DNA from: CALMEC01 sp031376485
Lineage (GTDB): Bacteria; Actinomycetota; Thermoleophilia; Miltoncostaeales; Miltoncostaeaceae
Reading direction: 5' to 3'
Assembly (NCBI GenBank): GCA_031376485.1
Contig: JANMDV010000041.1
Coordinates: 1 to 18,999 of the forward strand
Length of the DNA stretch: 18,999 bases
Below the pieces are notes generated by a model, which was given only the letters and a program-made list of their open reading frames with translations, made no database searches and had not been told where the DNA came from. This document shows, piece by piece, positions 14,989 through 18,999 of this stretch. Every line of letters starts with the position of its first letter. Position 1 is the stretch's first letter. Both the position numbers and the translations under genes were made by a program.

Positions 14989-16346
14989 GACCGGTTGTGG
15001 CCGAGCGACGGCAACGCGTCCGCGTGATCGGTCAGGTACGAGGTCGTGTACTTGCCCTCGCGAAACGCCAGCTCACCCATGATGTCGCGCAGCAGGTCGA
15101 TCGTGGTGGCAATACCCGCGACATGGGTCTCGTCCAATGCCCGCGCCATGCGCGCGACCGCGCGCGGCCGATCAGGTGCCCACACGCAGAGCTTTGCGAT
15201 CAGCGAGTCGTAGTACGGCGGCACGAGCATGCCGGGCTGACAGTACGTGTCCACGCGGATGCCCGGGCCCTGCGCGATGCGAAACTCGGTCAGGCGTCCG
15301 GCTGCCGGCATGAAGTCCTTGGACGGGTCCTCAGCGTTGATGCGACACTCGATTGCCGCACCGTTGGCCGGGGCGACCCCCGTCGTGGTCAACAGCCCAC
15401 CTTGGGCGACGCGAAGCTGTTCGGCCACCAGATCCAGACCGGTCACAAGCTCGGTGACCGGATGTTCCACCTGCAGACGGGCGTTGAGCTCGAGGAAGTA
15501 GAACTTGCCGTGGGCGTCGACCAGAAACTCCATCGTACCGGCGCTCTTGTATCCCCACACCCGCGCAGCCTGTAGGCATGCCTCGTGCATGGCGGTGCGC
15601 GTTGCGTCAGGCAGGTTGGGTGCCGGTGCCTCCTCGACGACTTTCTGGTGGCGGCGCTGGATCGAGCACTCGCGGTCACCACAGACCAGCACCCCGCCCA
15701 AGCCGTCGGCCAGGATCTGCACCTCAACGTGCCGGGCGCCCTCCAGAAGCTTCTCCACGTAGAGGGACCCGTCCGAGAACGCCGCCTGCGCCTCGCGCTG
15801 GGCGACGTCGAATGCGCTGGGAAGCTCGGCCGAGGACTCGACCCGCCGCATACCACGACCGCCGCCGCCCGCTGCGGCCTTGAGCAGGATCGGATACCCG
15901 GCGACCTCGGCCGCTGCGATGGCTTCCTGCACGGTGGCGACCGGACCGTCCGATCCCGGCAAGACGGGCAAACCCGCCTCTTGGGCTGCGATCTTGGCGT
16001 CCACCTTGTCGCTCATGCGGGCCATGACCTCGGGCGAGGGCCCCACGAACGTGATGTCGTTGTCGGCACATGCGCGCGCGAACTCGGGGTTCTCGGACAG
16101 AAACCCATAGCCCGGGTGGACCGCGGTGCAGCCGGTCACCTGGGCGGCGCCGATGACGTTGCGGATGACCAGGTACGACGCACTCGCAGGGGGCGGGCCG
16201 ATGCACACGGCCTCGTCGGCAAGCTCCACCGCCAGGCTCTCGACGTCTGCCGTTGAGTAAACGGCCACCGTCGGGATGTCCATCTCCCGTGCGGTACGGA
16301 TGATGCGCACGGCGATCTCACCACGGTTGGCGACGAGGAGCTTCAC
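14985..16346 (-). CDS. accC: Biotin carboxylase subunit of an acyl-CoA carboxylase
   Basis: AccC carboxylates the biotin of a carrier protein with ATP and bicarbonate. The 453-residue product matches AccC length. It starts with KLLVANRGEIAVRIIR and has the ATP-grasp glycine loop KAAAGGGGRGM (from Lys156), Lys114, His206 in RHVEVQ, Glu273 in TMEFL, Glu286/Asn288/Arg290 in FLELNARLQVEHPVTE, and Arg335 in ECRINAED. All usual catalytic residues are present. The start is GTG 16346, by homology and by the GTGA overlap with the fusion gene; the frame is open far upstream, but that is only a shadow of the fusion gene. No carboxyltransferase subunits (accA, accD) are in the window, so the acceptor acyl-CoA cannot be inferred from context. 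Confidence 0.96.
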   Translation of the reverse strand: MKLLVANRGEIAVRIIRTAREMDIPTVAVYSTADVESLAVELADEAVCIGPPPASASYLVIRNVIGAAQVTGCTAVHPGYGFLSENPEFARACADNDITFVGPSPEVMARMSDKVDAKIAAQEAGLPVLPGSDGPVATVQEAIAAAEVAGYPILLKAAAGGGGRGMRRVESSAELPSAFDVAQREAQAAFSDGSLYVEKLLEGARHVEVQILADGLGGVLVCGDRECSIQRRHQKVVEEAPAPNLPDATRTAMHEACLQAARVWGYKSAGTMEFLVDAHGKFYFLELNARLQVEHPVTELVTGLDLVAEQLRVAQGGLLTTTGVAPANGAAIECRINAEDPSKDFMPAAGRLTEFRIAQGPGIRVDTYCQPGMLVPPYYDSLIAKLCVWAPDRPRAVARMARALDETHVAGIATTIDLLRDIMGELAFREGKYTTSYLTDHADALPSLGHNRS

Positions 16347-18103
16347 GGCTCGATCAAGAAGAGCAGGGTTCCGTACTCGACCGCCTCGCTGTTTTGGACA
16401 CAGATCTCGCGCAACGTACCGGCCTGATCGGCGACGATCTCGTTGAAGATCTTCATCGCTTCGATGATGCAGAGCGTCTGCCCCACGCTGACCGTGTCGC
16501 CCTCTTTGACAAACGGCGGGGCATCCGGTGACGCGGAGGAATAGAACATGCCGACGATCGGGCTCTCGACCCGGACAAGGCCGTCGCCCACAGGGGCTGC
16601 CACGCCGGGGTCTCCGCCGCCGGCGGAGGATGCGCGCGAGACGGGCGATGCCCGCCGCACGGTGACCCGTGCGCCGCCGACCTCGACACTGACCTCGGCC
16701 TCGCCCGACGATTCGACGACGTTGACGAGGGTCTCGATCAGGCTGCGGTCGACACCCGATGTGCCCAAACCGTCTGTGACTTCTCCCACGAGCGACCGGC
16801 GCCGCGCCAGCAGCCGCTCCGCAGCATCCGGGAACTGCGCCCACAGGATCACGTCCTCCTCGGACATGCCCTCGGGGGCCTCGGCGGTCAGGGCCGCCAG
16901 GTCGGGACCGGGCGCAGGCTCCGGCATCGACGCGCCCTCGGCGGCAGCGCGGGCGACGTCGGCGACCTCGCCCCGCAGGCGGCCGTACCCACCGCGAATC
17001 GCCGCGACCAGCACCGGCTCGACCTCCTGCCAGCGCTCGCCGTCGATGATGTGACGCGCCGCCTGCGCCACGACCGCAGGGCCGAGCGGATGGGCGAGCG
17101 TCGGGTTGCCGCACTCCTGTGCGACGCGCACGACCTCCAGCGACGCGTCGATCAGGCGATCCGCCATGCCGAGTCGCGTCAACCGGACCGCCAGACCGGT
17201 CCCCAGGTCCAACGGAAGCCCCAGCGCGGGGCCTGCCTCGGCGGCCTGGGCCTGACGAAGGCGGTCCGCGGGGATCAACGACCAGATGATGCCGGCGAGC
17301 TGGTTGATGAGCGCGCGTTCGCAGTGCAGCTCACGCGGTCCGCCGACCAGTGCAGCGCGCAAAGTCTCGACGGACGGTCGTGCTGCAGCCAGCGCAGCGG
17401 CCCCGACCGCGGCCTGCACCCGAGCCGCCCCCGCCTCGATACCCTCAACCGCGGCCACCGGCGCAAGTCCACCGGGCCCCACCAGGGACAGCTCGACCGG
17501 AAGGCCCGCCACTTCGGCCACACGCGGCACCAACTGCGCGAGCTCGGCCGGGCGCAAATGCCCCGCCCGATCGACCAGGCAGATCGAGGACGCCCCGGGA
17601 AGCTGGGCGATCTGACGCGCCTCGTCCAGCCACCGTTGGTCCGTGAATACGGGGGCCGGACCCAGTACCAGCGTGGGCACCAGCTCAGCGCCGCCGGCGA
17701 CCGCCGCATCGGCGAGGGGCAAGAGCGCGTCGGCGTCATTGAGTGGATCGACGACCCGCACCCGCCGAGCCCCGCTCTCGCAGGCGCCCTGCACGAGGCG
17801 TCGCGCCAAGTCGACGCCAACCGGTCGATCGCCGAAGAGCGTGCGTGCGGCGACGACGATGCCCACCGGCACCGACTTTGCGGCGTTGACTGTCACCCGG
17901 AGGCGGTCCCACGGGCTTTCGCTGCGACCCTCCAACGCGCCACGGGCACTGAACGAGTCGAGGACCTCCAACGCGACCGCACCACAGTTGGCAAGCTGCG
18001 CAGCCACCCCCGCGATGTCCTCGGTGCTGATCGACCCCGCCCACGGGTGGGCGGCCAGGTCCCGCAATGTCGTGTCGACGTAGCCGACAGAGCTTGTGTT
18101 CAC
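16343..18103 (-). CDS. Fusion of a degenerate OadA/5S-type carboxyltransferase domain and a biotin carboxyl carrier domain
   Basis: This 586-residue protein sits where accB is expected. Residues 8-275 follow the carboxyltransferase TIM barrel of pyruvate carboxylase/oxaloacetate decarboxylase (VDTTLRD, SPWDRLR, LNDADALLPLADAAVAGG, SSICLVDRAGHLRP). Residues 305-435 follow the conserved PYC/OadA domain (GNPTLAHPLGPAVVAQA, GGYGRLRG, SEEDVILWAQFPDAAERLL). Residues 452-485 look like the AccB N-terminal region, and 510-586 are a BCCP domain with biotinyl Lys551 in EAMKIFNEI. The metal-binding Lys of the barrel is Val177 and the HxH pair is Ser206/Val208; only Asp15 remains. The barrel is therefore probably inactive and may serve as scaffold or as dock for AccC. 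GTG 18103 overlaps efp; accC follows by GTGA. Confidence 0.9.
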   Translation of the reverse strand: MNTSSVGYVDTTLRDLAAHPWAGSISTEDIAGVAAQLANCGAVALEVLDSFSARGALEGRSESPWDRLRVTVNAAKSVPVGIVVAARTLFGDRPVGVDLARRLVQGACESGARRVRVVDPLNDADALLPLADAAVAGGAELVPTLVLGPAPVFTDQRWLDEARQIAQLPGASSICLVDRAGHLRPAELAQLVPRVAEVAGLPVELSLVGPGGLAPVAAVEGIEAGAARVQAAVGAAALAAARPSVETLRAALVGGPRELHCERALINQLAGIIWSLIPADRLRQAQAAEAGPALGLPLDLGTGLAVRLTRLGMADRLIDASLEVVRVAQECGNPTLAHPLGPAVVAQAARHIIDGERWQEVEPVLVAAIRGGYGRLRGEVADVARAAAEGASMPEPAPGPDLAALTAEAPEGMSEEDVILWAQFPDAAERLLARRRSLVGEVTDGLGTSGVDRSLIETLVNVVESSGEAEVSVEVGGARVTVRRASPVSRASSAGGGDPGVAAPVGDGLVRVESPIVGMFYSSASPDAPPFVKEGDTVSVGQTLCIIEAMKIFNEIVADQAGTLREICVQNSEAVEYGTLLFLIEP

Positions 18104-18654
18104 GCGCGGCTCACGTACTGGCGGGTGCGGGTGTCGATACGCAAGCGATCTCCCTCGTTGACGAACAGCGGCACACTGACAGTGGCGCCGGTCTCAAGCT
18201 CGGCCGGCTTGGTGACGTTGGAGACGGTGTCGCCCTTGGCGCCCGGGTCGGTGCGGACGACCACCAGCTCCACTGCGATGGGCAGCTCGACCCGGAACGG
18301 CTGGTCCCTGATGATCAGGACCTGCACCTCGCCGTTTGGCGGCAACAGGTCGCGATTCTCGACGGCATCAGACGGGAAAGAGATCTGCTCGTATGTGTCG
18401 TTGTCCATCAACACGATGTTGGAGCCGTCCTCGTAGAGGTACTGCATGTTCTTGCTCTGCGTCGTCACCCGCACCAGCTTCTCGCCTGCCCGGAACGTCT
18501 TGTCAACGACCGCCCCGCTCGCCAGGTTCTTGAGTTTGGTCCGCACGAACGCACCGCCCTTGCCGGGCTTGACGTGCTGGAACTCGACGACGGTATTGAG
18601 CACCCCGTCGACCTCGATGACGTAGCCGTTCTTCAGCTCGTTGGTTGAAATCAC
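18100..18654 (-). CDS. efp: Elongation factor P
   Basis: EF-P enters the ribosome E site and relieves stalling at proline runs. The 184-residue product matches the family length, with the N-terminal KOW-like domain ISTNELKNGYVIEVDGV, the modification loop around KPGKGGAFVR (residues 29-38, Lys32 at the tip), the OB domains with LYEDGSNIVLMDNDTYEQI, and the C-terminal signature VNEGDRLRIDTRTRQYVSRA. The tip is PGKGGA, an unadorned form; no modification gene (epmA, ymfI or earP-type) is visible. The GTG start at 18654 has a good GGAGG 4 nt upstream. It follows pepQ by 18 bp and overlaps the fusion gene by GTGA. Confidence 0.97.
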   Translation of the reverse strand: MISTNELKNGYVIEVDGVLNTVVEFQHVKPGKGGAFVRTKLKNLASGAVVDKTFRAGEKLVRVTTQSKNMQYLYEDGSNIVLMDNDTYEQISFPSDAVENRDLLPPNGEVQVLIIRDQPFRVELPIAVELVVVRTDPGAKGDTVSNVTKPAELETGATVSVPLFVNEGDRLRIDTRTRQYVSRA

Positions 18655-18672
18655 TCGTCCTCCGAAAACACT

Positions 18673-18999
18673 CTAGGAATCTACCGTCAGAAGCTCTTTT
18701 GTGAACCCGGTCAACACGCGACATCCGTCCGGGGTGACGACGACCAGATCTTCGATCCGGACGCCGCCTCTGCCCTCCAGATAGATGCCGGGCTCGATGG
18801 TCACGGTCATACCCACCCCGATCTCGTCGGTCAGGCCCTCGCGCGCGTACGGCTCCTCATGGACCTCAAGCCCCACGCCGTGTCCCAGGCTGTGGCGAAA
18901 CGCCTCGCCCAGACCGGCCGCTGCGATGTGATCACGCGCGATCTTGTCGAGGTCGCCCCCGGTGATGCCCGGGCGCACGGCGGCCAGCGCCCGGAGTTG
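18673..18999 (-). CDS. Xaa-Pro aminopeptidase/dipeptidase-type M24 peptidase, C-terminal part
   Basis: The C-terminal 108 codons of an M24 (pita-bread) metallopeptidase; the rest lies beyond the right edge. GITGGDLDKIARD leads into HSLGHGVGLEVHEEP with the family's metal and substrate His residues, then TIEPGIYLEGRGGVRIEDLVVVT with the two metal-binding Glu. The two metal-binding Asp would be in the missing part. The family hydrolyses peptides before or after proline. The position just upstream of efp matches pepQ in mycobacteria and bacilli. The frame continues open to the edge, so GTG 18978 is an internal codon and not the start. Confidence 0.93.
   Translation of the reverse strand, partial: QLRALAAVRPGITGGDLDKIARDHIAAAGLGEAFRHSLGHGVGLEVHEEPYAREGLTDEIGVGMTVTIEPGIYLEGRGGVRIEDLVVVTPDGCRVLTGFTKELLTVDS

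Noticed and set aside
17051..18436. 461-codon plus-strand frame opposite the fusion gene and efp
   Set aside because: Arg/Gln/His-rich shadow running across two real genes and their junction; no motif.

Overview
The window looks like chromosomal DNA of a high-GC actinomycetote. It is dense in genes, 13 or more genes start with GTG, and many genes overlap by 4 nt. The pepQ-efp-(accBC)-nusB and tlyA-nadK-recN-(pyrG) neighbourhoods recall Actinomycetota. A deep lineage such as Thermoleophilia is my best guess, from gene order and family content only. I see no rRNA, tRNA, CRISPR array, prophage or intact insertion sequence.

Left part (1-7440). A cut-off membrane protein lies on the minus strand. 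A DUF429 protein (+) and a DUF3891 protein (-) converge on a 306-bp gap without a supported gene. Then four to five plus-strand genes follow: a RodZ-like HTH/membrane protein, CTP synthase (pyrG), an M20 metallopeptidase, a low-molecular-weight phosphatase and a fructosamine-kinase-family kinase. The last three form a tight operon that reads as a protein-deglycation module. The 164-bp gap between pyrG and this operon is a long inverted repeat. Its right arm holds the probable ribosome binding site of the M20 gene, so it is either a cis-acting RNA hairpin or a MITE-like element.

Middle part (7431-14237). A minus-strand operon runs from an unrecognised 64-codon ORF through tlyA and nadK to recN, every junction being a GTGA overlap. 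A TACAAT box 8 nt before the ATG of the small ORF suggests a leaderless promoter. Divergent from it is a CorA-family transporter. It converges on a secreted subtilisin-like protease across a 331-bp gap filled with hairpins, including a strong bidirectional terminator.

Right part (14360-18999). A second minus-strand chain runs pepQ (partial), efp, a large fusion protein, accC, nusB and a small XseB-like gene. The four junctions from efp onward are GTGA or ATGA overlaps. The fusion protein sits in the accB position. It joins an OadA/5S-type carboxyltransferase domain that has lost its metal ligands to a complete biotin carboxyl carrier domain. With the adjacent biotin carboxylase this is the most unusual protein of the window; the other strong candidate for something new is the pyrG/M20 inverted repeat.
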